Shown here: in pieces, positions 21,052 to 32,367 of the stretch
How positions within the stretch are numbered: position 1 is the stretch's first letter
How the letters are laid out: every line of letters starts with the position of its first letter
Source: Saccharum officinarum
Taxonomy: Eukaryota > Streptophyta > Magnoliopsida > Poales > Poaceae
Assembly: GCA_020631735.1 (NCBI GenBank)
Contig: CM036170.1
Location: 64,309,737-64,373,736, forward strand
Reading direction: 5' to 3'
DNA length: 64,000 nucleotides
Translations under genes and position numbers: made by a program
Notes under the pieces: model-generated
Told to the model about the DNA's origin: nothing
The model's database searches: none
Seen by the model: only the letters and a program-made list of their open reading frames with translations

Positions 21052-22143
21052 ATGGATTGTTGTGTCCGAGTTTACTTCGGAGGAATTATTAGGAAGGAAG
21101 ATGGTGAATTTGAGGATATAAAAAGAGGAGTTGGAATGGTTTGATGAACCGCCGAGCTTCAATGACCTTTGTATGCGTTTGAACACAAAGTTTGGCGGTG
21201 ATTTCACAATCAAGGGGAGATTTGACAGTGGCAAGACTCGGGCAAAATATGTCCTGATGCCTTTGCGTGACCCTGCTCATTGGTCCCGCTACACTAGGGT
21301 CCTCGCAGGCTCGAACTCACCCATTGCTGAGGTGGTTGTGGAGAATGGATACAGGTTGGAGGATGATCATCATGACGATGTTGGAGGTGACAAAGAAGCA
21401 GTTCCATTCACATCTAGTCAGTTGTATATGGATAGTCAGTTGACGCAGGAGCAGTTGCATTCACAACCAGTCGGTTGTATAAGCAATGACTTCGATGTGA
21501 GGGAGTTCGAATGTGAAGAGCACGAGTAGGCAGAAGAGAACTGGTTTGGTCATGACGACCACGACGACGATGACGATGATGACGACGGCGGCGATGATGA
21601 TAGAGCTGCCCATGCGACGCCGGTTCATGCTACAACGTCTGATGTTCCACTTTCGGTGCTTCATGCCATGCCGACTCAAGGCAGGCTTGTCCATGATTTG
21701 CCAGAGGGTGGTGCGCCGTATTTTAATTCGTGGGGTAGGATCAGCGAAGCAAAGTATTATGTTGCACCGCCCCCTTACACAGAGGTAGAACTCATGCAAC
21801 TAAGCCAGGACGGTGTACCTTTAAGTGGTGGTCCGAACTATAGGGATGTTAGCATGGTACATATGGCAGTTTGTGACACATGTCTGCAGATGTGTGCAGA
21901 ATCACTATATAACCATGAGCATGTAATCCTTTAGAAGGGCATAATATTCAATACAATGTCAGAGATGAAGCTCTTTCTTTAGGATTATGTTGTGTACCAG
22001 CATAGGCCATACTTGGTGACTCATTCTGACAAGAACTTAAGGTACCACATTACCTGCAAAGTAGGTTTTCCATGCCAGTGGAGGCTTACTGCAAGGAAGA
22101 AAGCGAGTGATGGCAAATGGAGGATAAGTAAATTGGTCCAACC

Positions 22144-25100
22144 TGTGGTGGAATCGCCCAGTGTAGCACGCTTTCAGGGGAACTTGCCTTCCACTAGACA
22201 CTAAGTGCCCTGAAAGTGAGCTAAACCAGGTGGTTCCGTCGAGCACACCCGACGGGAGAACTCGAACACTCCACATTTTACACCCGGGATCCAATACTGA
22301 GTACAAACTTACATTGCTTAGTCCATTTTAAATAACACAGAGTCTTAGAAATAGTTATTACAATACCAGAGGTTTAGAGTGCAATAAATTAACAGCGGAA
22401 ATTAAATAAACATCTACGGAGCGAGATGAGAATCCGTCTACGCCCACCAGAAGAATTCTCCACACAAGGCCTACCTGCTCGAAGTGCACCTGCAACAAGG
22501 GTAGAATAAACCCTGAGTACACAATGTACTCGCAAGACTTACCCGACCAGGAATTATATTTCCCGACTCTCAAGGATTATGTTAGGCTTTATGGCTGGTG
22601 GGTTCTCTTGTTTGCGGAAAAATAGCACTAAGCGTGTGTCCTTAGTTCTGGACTTTCAGAAGCCACATTTTATTCATTAACCAATAATCTATGTAAGCAC
22701 CTATGCTATACACAAGCAAGAGTTGAGCAATTTAGAACCATTTCTCCATCTTTTCATTTGCCAATTCTTACTACGATGCCAGAGCATAGTCAAGCCATAC
22801 TGTCACGTAGAAACGGCGATTCGCGAATCAATGAGCCCAGCTGAGTACCCCAAAAAACACATGTCTCGCTTGTACCCCAGACACAAGCAAGACCAACCCG
22901 TTCCTCTCCTATCACAGGTTTCTAGGTCCCCATCCAAACTTGGACTCCTAGCTCCCGTACTTGAGGCCCGGCCTCAATACGGTGCTAAGACCTCCACCTA
23001 TCTCCGCCTCCAATCAGTCGGTCCGGAAAGAGCCGGAGCCCATGACAAGAGAGTAACAAGTCTTCCTAGCCCGCATCCGCTAGTATATGCTCGGGATAAG
23101 AAGATCTATGACTTGACTAGGGTCCATGCAATGAACAGTCCTTAATTGACACGGACAGGGAAACAGTGCAACCCAATTATGCCCCGTGGCCGCGGGACAC
23201 AACTTGCTACACCCACCAACACCCATACCACATCCCTGCCCGGTCGCCAATTCCTTTCCACCATTTTATCCAGAATGTAATAACCATTAGAGTAACTCTC
23301 TATTGTGAGTAATGACAGGTTACTCACTCTACCAATGATCCTAAGCAAAGCAACTATGCGGTCCTATACTAGTAAGACTCATGGGTATATATATATGCAA
23401 GTGGGTATCATAGAAATTCTAGACACGTAAATGCACAACACTTAAATATATATAAGCTCTGCAAAAATAAGGGTTATGCACCGAGGCTTGCCTTGAGCAG
23501 GCGCAAAGTCAGAGGTGTCAGTCGCGGGCGGCTCCTGGAACTCCTCAGGTACAAAGATTTCCTCCTCATACTCCTCAATGACTTCCTCGTAGTCCTGCTC
23601 CTCCGCGGCCACGTACTCGACCTCCTCGTGATCTACATGCATGCAATGATAATACCACACTTAAAAAGGTGACAACGGTAATTCTAAAACAACAACTACT
23701 AAGCTAGCTAGCTAACTCCAATGACCAACATGCCAAGTCATCCACTACCCTTAAAAGCAAGAGCTAACCGGTCTACAAGTTTCATACCAACCAAGTTGCA
23801 TCACTTTCTTTTGTTATCGTTTCGACGTCTACTCAATTAGAAGAGCTTAATTACCACATCTAGCAAGCTACTAAAATGCTACACAGTTTTAGTAAGCACA
23901 TCACATAGCCACTAAGCTACTGCAAAAATCCTAGGGTTAAAGCTATTACGGTTTCACCACAACAACTCCTACACAATTTAATATCTTAATAACAATCATT
24001 TTTACATCGGTTTAAAAAGGCTTAGCCTCACTACAGTTATACATGAAGTGATTACATCAACTGCTAGAACATGAATTTACCGATCTAACAAAACTAGTCT
24101 TGCAAATTTTGGACGCTTAAATAATTTATTACAATTTTCCAAAGTGTAGCCACTTACATGAAATCATAACTAATTGATTTCTCTAAGAAAAATGGAAACT
24201 CTAAATGACTGCGTGGCCCAACCCAGGTGGTCCATCCGCGCTACGCACACGTGCGCGTGGCCAAACCGCGCGAGGTGGCCCGCGGCGACGCGGCCCACGA
24301 TGGCGCGGCCCACGCAGGAGGAGCCCGCGCACGTCGGCAAAACTGCAACCATGCCCCTGAACTGCCTAGTAAAGATGTGACCAAACTAGGCACTATTCCT
24401 ACCCTCAAGGGTTTTGCAAGAAAACCCTCCCGAACAGCTGTCTTTACCCCCGAGCGGTCCTCGACGCGCCCTCGCACGCCGGAGCGGCGTTGGCCAGCAC
24501 TGGCCGGTCACTCTGACCACCCAGGGTCCCTAGCGACCCGGCTAGCAGGTCGACCTGCAACAGCAGCTTCAACGCCTACACTAGGCAGAGGTAAGGAGGG
24601 CAGCTAAGCTCGTGGAAGTAGTGGCCACGAGGAGCGGCCGTGCGCGACGGCGGCGTGGCCGTTCCGGCCACCCAAACCCACCGCAAAGCCAACCCACCGC
24701 TGAAAGAGCATCCCTGACCTACCCCGGTCCTGGCCGCAACGCACGAAGAAGTTGGAGAACGGCGGGGGAGGTTGGCCACGAGCGACCCGCGGGGCTAGGC
24801 GGCGCATCGCGGCGGCACGCCTGCAGCAACGACGGCTAGGAGGTACACAGTCACAGGGGTGGTGCGCGGGGTGAAAGGTAGGCGAAGGCGACCATGCGGT
24901 GCTTTCAATTGGACTCGAGGAACATGGCTCACCAGCAATTTAAGAACGCGATCGAGCTCGGCCTAAAGGCCCGATGCTGGGCAAACTCCAAAATTGGAGC
25001 TCGGTGGCGAGCAGCCTGGGCCGAGGTGGGGACGACGACTAGGTACTGAGCAGTGGAGCACTGCGCGCAAGCAATAATTGGCCGAGGCGGCTCCACCGAC

Positions 25101-26075
25101 GGTAGCCGACCAGCGCGGACTGGCGAACAAGGCAGCATGGGAAGAAAGAGAGGTCAGTGGCCGCGTCGCTTCCGAACGGCAGCTAGACGACACGCGCACC
25201 GGGTGGGATACACCCGGACGAATACCGAGGCAAGGGGGGAGACGTGCACAGAAGACTGGTCGGCCGGCCAGGACGCGGACACGACGCCGCGCTGACCCCG
25301 GGTGCGTGCACACACGACGACTGCGGCAACGCGACTGCCGCGACAGGTAGCCATGGCGCATAGAGGGGCAAGCGGCCAAGGGGGCAGCGGCTGCAGCAAC
25401 GCGACGCGAGAGGGAGACGCGGGTCAGCGCGCGTAGGCAACAGACAACCAACAACTGGCCAGCGTGGCCAGTACGGCAACGACGGCACCCACGCGTGGTG
25501 ACCGCGCACCGACGACAGACAGCCCGACACAAGTGTTGTGCACGCAATATAAAGCGCGTGAAACCTCTAACTCAGCTTGACTCGAGCTCAAACCACTAAA
25601 TGTTGCCTGAGAGGATACTTAAGGCTAGCTTCTAGGGTTAAGCCATGACGCAACTACTGACGAACTCAAGCAAGAACAACCTCCCAAACATGGCCACGTC
25701 AAGCTGTGATTCCATTTGAATTTATTTCTCCAAAACTGATTTTTGTTCGCAAGTTCGATTTCCAAGCTACAAGAAACTCCGGCTACGAGCACCACCTCGC
25801 TGAGAGAAACACTGCACTAGCATCTACGAAGTCTGTACTACACTTCGCTTAAAGTTCACCCATACACTTTACAGTAGTTTTGTTAAATAAAAAAAATCAT
25901 TTCCAACCTTAGTTGATAATTCGGTTATTTCGTCAATCTTCCAACAACATTTTTATTTGCTATTTTAAATTGCCGAATTGGTTCTATGCACTTCAACAAA
26001 TGCAAAACACAAGAAAATAGATGCTCATGCCATGTTAGATGCATTGTTACACGCGGTAACACCGAGGGTGTTACA
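22144..26075 (-). mobile_element. Solo LTR A, Tekay/Del-like, inside the MULE transposase
   Basis: 3,932 bp, plus-strand start TGTGGTGGAATCGCC and end CACCGAGGGTGTTACA, flanked by an exact CAACC duplication (22139-22143, 26076-26080). Precise removal joins LVQP to YLCLDNKGKE in the transposase. Element sense is minus (starts TGTAACACC). Shared marks with LTRs B-D: CCTGCAACAAGGG near 22490 with CCCTGAGTAC, and CGAGGCTTGCCT near 23483. The right third is GC-rich with long antisense ORFs but no domains. Lineage inferred from LTR length and termini only. Confidence 0.88.
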
Positions 26076-26471
26076 CAACCCTATTTATGCTTGGATAACA
26101 AGGGGAAAGAAATATCATCCGTAGCTCACTACACGTTACCTTGCCCGTCATATATTGGGGCTTGTTGACAAGGACAATGACGTCTCAGTGTCTATTTACA
26201 GTAGTCCATATATGAGTTTGTAAAGTATTATATGAAGTATGGCAAGGCTTGGCGTGCAAAGCAAATTGCACTGGCGATCCGATGGGGTAGTAGGGAGGAG
26301 GCGTACAACCGGGTTCCCCGAATACTGTATGCAATGAATTACTACAACCATGCCATGAAATAGTTTGTGGACATCGAAGGGATGTCTTTGCAGAACTCGG
26401 TGAGGCATGTGCTACACTGTGTTTTCTGGTTGTTTGCTCAGACGGAGCATGCTTTCTAGTTCTGTAGGCCA

Positions 26472-26823
26472 TTGGTCCTTGTTGATAGCACTTTCTTGAT
26501 GGGAAAGTACAGGGGCACTTTGATGATGGCTGCAGCGGTTGATCCGAAGGACCAGATAGTACCAATGACTTTTGCTTTAGCAGAGGGAGAGAACAATTCG
26601 TCGTGGTCATGGTTCATGCGGCTTCTACATACCCAAGTGCTTGGGGCATCGCACACTATATGTTTGATCTTAGATCGACACGGAGGGATTCTCCACGTCG
26701 CCGGTGAAGATATCGAAGGGTTCCCGCCTTTGGTGCATAGATGGTGTATGCGTCATTTTGCAGATCTGGATCTGGTACCGGTGGCGTGTCGGGCGGCCCA
26801 GAATGGCCGGTTTGCCCGTAAGT
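26472..26823 (+). pseudogene. MULE transposase catalytic core fragment
   Basis: The longest intact piece of the transposase, 117 codons. It has the Asp of the VDSTFL motif, FALAEGENNSSWSWF, the second Asp in LDRHGGI and the Cys/His element WCMRHFA. In this family a final Glu is expected beyond the Cys/His element. Here the sequence leaves the family pattern after MRHFA, so the last catalytic residue cannot be seen. Ends at a GTAAGT donor. Confidence 0.85.
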
Positions 26824-26907
26824 AATTTACTACGAAACTAATTACATTAGCATTGCGTACGAAACTTTATTTAAGAAATGACTAATTTATTTTTGTGTAC
26901 AATGAAG

Positions 26908-27707
26908 GATTAGGAGCCTCAGGACACAATGCCTACAACCTTATGGGTTTGGAGTAGGGTAGAGCAGGTCATAGAGAATGCAGAGCGCAAGTACAGGGAG
27001 TACACCGACTTGATTAACGTGCTAACACACATGCAAGTACGTTGGGGTCTTTGATTTGCATGCTAACAGTTTATCTTCTCAATGTTAAAGACTAACTGAA
27101 TTGCCATTTGCTAGGTGTATTGGCAACCCTACGACGATCCCGATCTGCGGGGCCACTTGAGTCCGAAGTGTTGGCAAGAGAACGACGAGTTTCGGTCCGA
27201 CGTCCCGCTTATTTTCTTCCACGTGGTTGAGATGCACTATCCCATCAGGGTTTGCAGGCAGTTTAGCAAACGTACGGGCGTGCCACCACCTTTTTACTCC
27301 ACGGGCAAGGAGCTGCACAGGTTGGTTCGCAAAATCATATTTATGTATCAACTAATTTGGCATAAGTACGCCATTGCATTTATGTGCACTAACACCGTCT
27401 GAACTTGTTGCAGTGTGGACCACAGGCTGAGGATGAAGCAGATGGACTGGCATGAGATACACACACAATACATCAAGAGGTGGGAGAGAAGGGAGAAGCA
27501 GCTGCTACAGGATGGCCCACCACATGACCCACACGCCTTCAACGAGTACCTACGGTGGCTTCATAGGTCGACCCGTGTGCAGGTGAGGCAGGCGTGCAAG
27601 GAGGGAGAACTTCCCACCGACTTCGAGGACGACATCATCGCCGATGAATACGAAGAGGCGACTATGCGCGAGACGCAGCCACAGAGAGCCCCCTTCAGAG
27701 ATATGTG
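26908..27707 (+). pseudogene. Plant mobile domain (PMD, phosphatase-7-long-form-like) exons
   Basis: Three exons with clean boundaries: ..ATGCAA/GTACGT then CTAG/GTGTAT (phase 0), CTGCACAG/GTTGG then TTGCAG/TGTGG (phase 2), ATGTG/GTAAGA. The protein is the C-terminal half of a PMD (PF10536-type): WQPYDDPDLRG, DVPLIFFHVVEMHYP, VCRQFSKRTGVPPPF, EYLRWLHRSTR. PMDs occur in host MAIN/MAIL proteins and in plant transposons. A TAG follows the first codon of the first exon (GATTAGGAG, where Trp would be expected). Confidence 0.8.
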
Positions 27708-28254
27708 GTAAGATCCTGGGTCCGTGCACTTTGGGTGGTTTGTATTCCAGTTTTAGTAAATTGTAACATCAAGGTGAAACCTCATTTATGTATGCAGGCC
27801 AGACAATTGTCATTGATGTCCAACAAAGCAACGTTTGAACTACACGATTGCAGGAACAAAGGGCGAGGCGCGCTTGAGACATTTGTGCACGTAAGCAACA
27901 CGTTCAAAATATCCTATAATGGTGTATGAGTCAAAAGGTTGTCATAAATAATATGAGTCCACACATGTGTTTACAGAAAATGAGCAAGAGTTTGAGAAAG
28001 CTAGCCCAGAAGTTGAGCTGCATGGACACTCCGTGGGAGCCGCCAGCAAATCCTTCGCGTTCCCAGAGCACAGCTTAGGCTTCTCTGAGGACACCTGCGG
28101 GCTCTTCGGACCCTGTGACAGGGTCCACCTCCGGCGCGCGTACACCACCACACCGTCCCGATAAGGCCCCAGTTGAGGTAGAGGACGATGACTCAGAGTC
28201 ATCCGATGAGGACGAGGCACCGGGCTTCGGCATACCCCAACACAGGCACCCTAC

Positions 28255-28505
28255 GCAGCAGGGCCCTTCCCACCTCGATCCTTTCCAGCAGGGCTTCTTC
28301 CAGCAGGGTCCTTTCCAGCAGGGCTTCTCCCAGCCAGGCCCGTACCCGCAGGGCTCTATCTACCTCGGTCCTTTCCAGCAGGGTAACTTCCAGCACGTAC
28401 ATTTCTAGCAAAGCCCCTACCAGCACAGCCCGTCCAAGCCCAGCCCATACCAGCACACCCTGTACTAGCACGCCCCGTCCCAGCCCAGCTTGTACTAGCA
28501 TACCC
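28255..28505 (+). repeat. Degenerate minisatellite coding a Gln/Pro/Phe-rich tail
   Basis: Repeated units around CCTTTCCAGCAGGGCTTC (28276-28390) followed by diverged CCAGCCCAGC/TACCAGCAC units. In frame they give repeats such as GPFQQGF. Stops (TAG for CAG-type codons) appear in the second half, so the tail has decayed. Confidence 0.7.
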
Positions 28506-28834
28506 TAGTGGACCCTTTCCAGCACCTGGAGATTGGCATGTCATAGCTCTTTGATGCCCCGTTGAGAACCCAAGAAGACGAACATGTAAAACTAAATAAG
28601 CAAATTTTTCTTATTTGTCTAGCTCATGTTATTTAAGAATGCCATAATCTAACACCAATTTGTCTTTTATCTGAGCAGGGGCCGACCTATGTGTAGGGGA
28701 CGAGCCATGTGTAGGGCCAAGGACGGCAGCACCATCATCTGGACCACACGGACGTTGGCTACACCCCCAACATGGTGCCTACCAATCCGAAGAGACGGAG
28801 GTGGTCGAGGGAGCCTTACACTCCTAGGACATAG

Positions 28835-29481
28835 AGTGCATGTAAGGATAGCAATTATCAATGTGTTACTTACCAATGTCATATGTACTGTAGGTTAACT
28901 TGGTAATTTTCATGGCAGGATGAAGTTGGAGATCCTTTGTTGCACTGTATGTCACCATTTATGTATTCAAGTCATTTGTCGAAAAACCTACTTAGTGTTG
29001 AACTTATGTGTCCTAGCAGCGTGTTGAAATAATTTGCAACTACATGTATTTGAAACTAATGGATTTGAGCTTGTAATGTGATGTTTTATGTGTTCAAGTG
29101 AACTTGTAATGTGCTTACATTCTACTTTTTAAGCTCACTGGAGCGTTCGACGACGTGTAACAGTATTTTATGGCTGCCGTTCCCTGGCTGGGGGAGCAAC
29201 AACTCTGCCGCCCCTGTTTGGGGCCTGTGTTTCCTGCTGCTCCGTGCTTTGATCGGTAGCCTCGACCACATGTACTTTTTTTATAATACTAGGACATATT
29301 AGAAAGTGACATTGGAAATAAAACGCTTGCACGATCGAGGAAAACAGTAGCCACATGGTACCGACTTATTACAAGGTTCAATAGTTCCACTACCACTTGC
29401 TCCAACATGAACATAGTTCAAACTCAAACACTGATATTAACGAACTAAACAATGGCATGTTGCAAACTAAACCTAGCATGC
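28835..29481. other. Space between the two convergent MULE genes
   Basis: AT-rich, no supported gene. Probably 3' UTRs of both genes. A small plus-strand ORF (29111-29302) has no recognisable domain. Confidence 0.5.
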
Positions 29482-30234
29482 CTAATAATGGTACCACATA
29501 TTGAACTGAGTTGCGCCTTCCCCACAGTAACCCTCCATTGACAGCGGCAGTGGTGGTGTCGGCGGAGAAGGAGGCCCGTGCTTCTCATGGTATGGGCACT
29601 GGCAGTATGGATTATTGTATAGTGGCTCTTCTGCATCGTTGATGCTGTCGTCCTCCGACTTGTCCCTGTTACTGCTTCCAGGGCAATACCATTGATCAAA
29701 GATGCGTCCCTGTAGACATGTGACGTATTGTTGATGGGGATAGATAGGAGGAGGATCGACCCATCAAGTGAATTATCTGGGCAGATTGAATCCTGAAAAC
29801 GTAGCTACCATTAAGTACTTCTACAAATCAAATGCAAATCTAAAAAAATGAGAGTTAAAAGGAAATACAAATCCTCGCGGGCATCTGAAGAAACGACGGC
29901 CTCCACCGTCACAGTCGTTGTACATCTGCACGACGCAATCCTCACCGTGACGACATTTTGGCCAATCTTCCGTGTGGTCGTCGTATGATCTAAGAAGTCT
30001 TTCACGGGTGAAGTCACTTTTACTCTTCAAAGAAAATTGTTCTATAGGTTCATCAAAAGAATCAGGACCCAGAGAACCTTCCCACACAATCGAAGATCCC
30101 TTCCTCACTCTATTTCCTCTAACTCTGCTCGACGAACTTTCCCCCGATATTTGAACTACAACTAAACAAGAAAATAACTTATGTGATGGCCGGGAGGGGG
30201 AGGGGGGCGCGGCGCCGAAACGACGAATGGCCAA
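29482..30234 (-). pseudogene. GRF-type zinc-finger gene inside the MULE, convergent with the transposase gene
   Basis: Exon 1 (to about 29869) contains a basic/Ser segment (SSSSRVRGNRVRKGSS) and the zinc-finger sequence PKCRHGEDCVVQMYNDCDG with GRRFFRCPRG, the GRF pattern. Exon 2 (29792-29482) follows a TTTTCAG acceptor; after a one-base shift it reads WVDPPPIYPHQQYVTCLQG, RIFDQWYCPG and a Cys/His/Pro-rich tail (NPYCQCPYHEKHGPP) to a TAG at 29482. No ATG is obvious for the open frame, so the start is uncertain; 30234 is only where the open frame begins. GRF fingers bind nucleic acid in other proteins. Role in the element is unknown; the layout recalls the two convergent genes of maize MuDR. 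Confidence 0.75.
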
Positions 30235-30357
30235 AGCTCAAGAGGAGAAGAGAATAAAAGGCGCCCTGCGCTTACCGCTCCTTGATCTGAGGAGCGACAA
30301 TGATGCTGAGGTGGCAGTGGCAAAAAAAAACGGGCACGGAGCTGCCGCTTCCCCCCT

Positions 30358-30576
30358 GGAGAAGCGGCAGGCTTGCCGCTCCTCCAGGGGGAGCGGCAGC
30401 CCCGTGCCCGCTTTTCGCCACTGTCACGTCAGCATCATTGCCGCTCCTCCACGTGGGGAGAGTAAAGTTGAAATGCCGCTCCCTCGCATGGGGAGCGGCC
30501 AAAAGTGTTAGATATAAAAAAATTCGGTGCTAAATTTAAAAATAGTTTTTAAAAAATGTTAAAAATAAAAAAAATT
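30358..30576 (-). repeat. Right terminal inverted repeat of the MULE
   Basis: Complement of the left TIR, with the same chained GCCGCTC/GAGCGGC modules (for example around 30374-30396, 30440 and 30476-30500). The right subterminal region to about 30270 has further copies. Confidence 0.92.
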
Positions 30577-30584
30577 GCTCATGC

Positions 30585-30967
30585 TCCGAGAAGAAAATTT
30601 TGCGTGGAGTAAAAGGCCTCGATTCCGTGCGGCGGGAGGTAGCGACGATGGCGCCAATCTTCCACACCAAACTGCTCCTTTCTCGTTTCGTTCACTGGCT
30701 GCTGCAAGCACGCGGACGACCTGGCGGACCGGCCCTGTTCTGCACGCGGGCGAGCTCCGCTTGGCTGCTGCGAGCCGCGCTGGCAAGCTTCACGGCCGAG
30801 CTTCACGCGGGCGAGGAGGCATTGAAGAAGAGAAGTGTTTTTGCAGTTGAAGTTGAGTATTCAAAGGCTAAGCATGTGCAGCGCAGCGCAGTACTGCGGT
30901 GAGCCAGTAAGGAGGAGCCTGTGAAGTGCAGAGTGCCATACAGCTTTTTTTAGTTTCTACAGACTAC
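30585..30967. other. No gene seen between MULE and MITE
   Basis: GC-moderate sequence with overlapping ORFs on both strands, none with a recognisable domain. Confidence 0.4.
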
Positions 30968-31213
30968 GGGCTTGTTTAGTTCTTGAAACGTTTTGTGAAA
31001 TGCTATTGTATCACTTTTCGTTGTTATTTGGTAATTAGTGTCCAATCATGACTTAATTAAGCTTAAAAGATTCGTCTCGTCCATTTCGTCTAAATTGTTT
31101 AATTAGTTTTATTTTTTTATCTATATTTAATGCTCCATGCATGTTTTTAAAGATTCGATGTGACGAAGAATCTACTGTTTTTTCGCGATATATTTTGGAA
31201 CTAAACAAGGCCT
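30968..31213. mobile_element. MITE, GTTTAGTT-terminus family
   Basis: Starts GGGCTTGTTTAGTTC and ends GGAACTAAACAAGGCCT, near-perfect inverted ends. Interior GATTCGTCTCGTCCATTTCG and TTTAATGCTCCATGCATG, same family as the 18-20 kb cluster. Confidence 0.8.
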
Positions 31214-31372
31214 ACAGTGGAGAGAGCAAACAACGAAGTACTACTAAACTAGGATCTGCTCAAAAAAGTACTATAGTAGGAGTAGCAGGCTAGTGTGTGT
31301 TTGCAATTTTTTTCTAAAAAGTTGAGAGTTTGTAGCATTTCCTTGCTTATTTGATTTATGAAAATTATGTTC

Positions 31373-31505
31373 TATTATATTATATTATATTATATTATAT
31401 TATATTATATTATATTATATTATATTATATTATATTATATTATATTATATTATATTATATTATATTATATTATATTATATTATATTATATTATATTATAT
31501 TATAT
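31373..31505. repeat. (ATTAT)n microsatellite
   Basis: About 26 near-perfect units of a pentanucleotide over 133 bp. It creates a spurious Tyr/Ile/Leu ORF on the plus strand. No gene nearby. Confidence 0.97.
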
Positions 31506-32134
31506 CACTCCTTATTATGTTATATATTAATATATCATTTAAATTTATGGTTCCAAAAAATATTGTAACCATGGTTATCTTATTTATGCTGGATCTTTTT
31601 ATTAACAACAAGCAACACATAGGAAGTTTCGCTATCAAAGCTCGCCCAACACATAGGAAACTCAAGAAGGATCTAATCGAGTACATATGGCAACACTATC
31701 GAAACAAAGGAAATTAGACAAAAAAAGGCGTTGCAAGTATATATAATATAACTATTATATTGATGGTTTCTAAAATTTATTGTAATCATGTTGCTCTTAT
31801 TTATCATTGATACATTTTCTATCAAATAGCCACACAATGATATATAAATATTTATTTATAGTTGATCGTAGCTACATGCAGAGCATTAAACATCTTAGAG
31901 ACAGAACCTCATCTACGGGTTGTATGGCCAGTCTTTATTCCTGTCTATATGATAAATTTGAGATGCTTAAAGACAGACCCCCGTCTGTGGGTTGTACATG
32001 CCCTTAACCGGTCCCGGTACCTGTTCATTGCCTGATGTGTTTGATCTAACCTAGCTCCTCGGTCTTTTAAAGAAAGTCATCTTCATCGTGAATATTGATT
32101 GATACTTTTCTCTCTAAAAATTTAGCAGAGGGAC
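31506..32134. other. No gene seen; AT-rich
   Basis: AT-rich with small ORFs only. The words ACAGAACCTCATCTACGGG and ACAGACCCCCGTCTGTGGG near 31907 and 31974 hint at an unclassified short element. Confidence 0.35.
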
Positions 32135-32137
32135 TTA

Positions 32138-32367
32138 GGGCGTGCTTGGTTCCTCCAACATCGTCTCGCCTCACTCGGCCTCGTTGGCATAGGACACAGG
32201 AAGCTTGCCCAGCCATGTGAGCCAATTTGGCTCTCTCAGGTGGGCAAGGCAAAACTCACTCGCACGGGCTTTGAGATCTTCAGGCAAACCATCTAAACAA
32301 GCTAGCCAGCTTTCTATCCTTATTTGGTGAGGCAATACAGTGACTAGGATGAGATCCAAACAACCCC
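32138..32367. mobile_element. Tourist-like MITE with TTA duplication
   Basis: Starts GGGCGTGCTTGGTTCCTC; the complement of the end is GGGGTTGTTTGGATCTC. Flanked by TTA on both sides (32135-32137 and 32368-32370), the PIF/Harbinger signature. No ORF of note. Confidence 0.8.

Larger units (their letters stand above)
21052..28834 (+). pseudogene. MULE transposase gene with plant-mobile-domain tail, decayed and interrupted
   Basis: Reading from ATG 21052, the N-terminal part has MDCCVRVYFGG, then after a one-base shift EWFDEPPSFNDLCMRL, an acidic Asp-rich stretch near 21550 and GFPCQWRLTARKKASDGKW. A solo LTR (22144-26075) splits the frame after LVQP; it resumes YLCLDNKGKEIS. 26076-26823 holds the MULE transposase core: LVDSTFLMGKYRG with the first Asp, LILDRHGGI with the second, and HRWCMRHFA. 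Sequence then changes to plant mobile domain: exons 26908-27036 (LWVWSRVEQVIENAE), 27115-27320 (VYWQPYDDPDLRG, IFFHVVEMHYPIRVCRQF) and 27414-27707 (MDWHEIHTQYIKRWERRE), with matching splice phases. A Gln/Pro-rich tail and a basic end (PKRRRWSREPYTPRT, stop at 28832) follow. Many stops and shifts: a pseudogene. Confidence 0.85.
20033..30576. mobile_element. Mutator-like element, long TIRs, exact 8-bp target duplication
   Basis: Both ends carry an inverted repeat of about 220 bp (20033-20252 and 30358-30576). The left end reads GATTTTTTTTATTTTTAAC; the complement of the right end reads AATTTTTTTTATTTTTAAC. The flanks are an exact GCTCATGC duplication (20025-20032 and 30577-30584). MULEs typically duplicate 8-10 bp. 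Inside are a plus-strand transposase-type gene with a plant-mobile-domain tail and a minus-strand GRF-zinc-finger gene, convergent. The element is interrupted by a 3.9-kb solo LTR. Both genes are decayed, so mobility now would need enzyme in trans. Confidence 0.93.

Noticed and set aside
21461..21799. 112-codon minus-strand ORF with a Val/Ile-rich stretch that looks like a membrane segment
   Set aside because: It is the antisense of the Asp-rich (GACGAC-type) stretch of the transposase gene.
24929..25547. 194-codon and overlapping ORFs in LTR A
   Set aside because: GC-rich LTR segment with open frames on both strands and no recognisable domain.
31358..31717. 119-codon Tyr/Ile/Leu ORF
   Set aside because: Translation of the ATTAT microsatellite.
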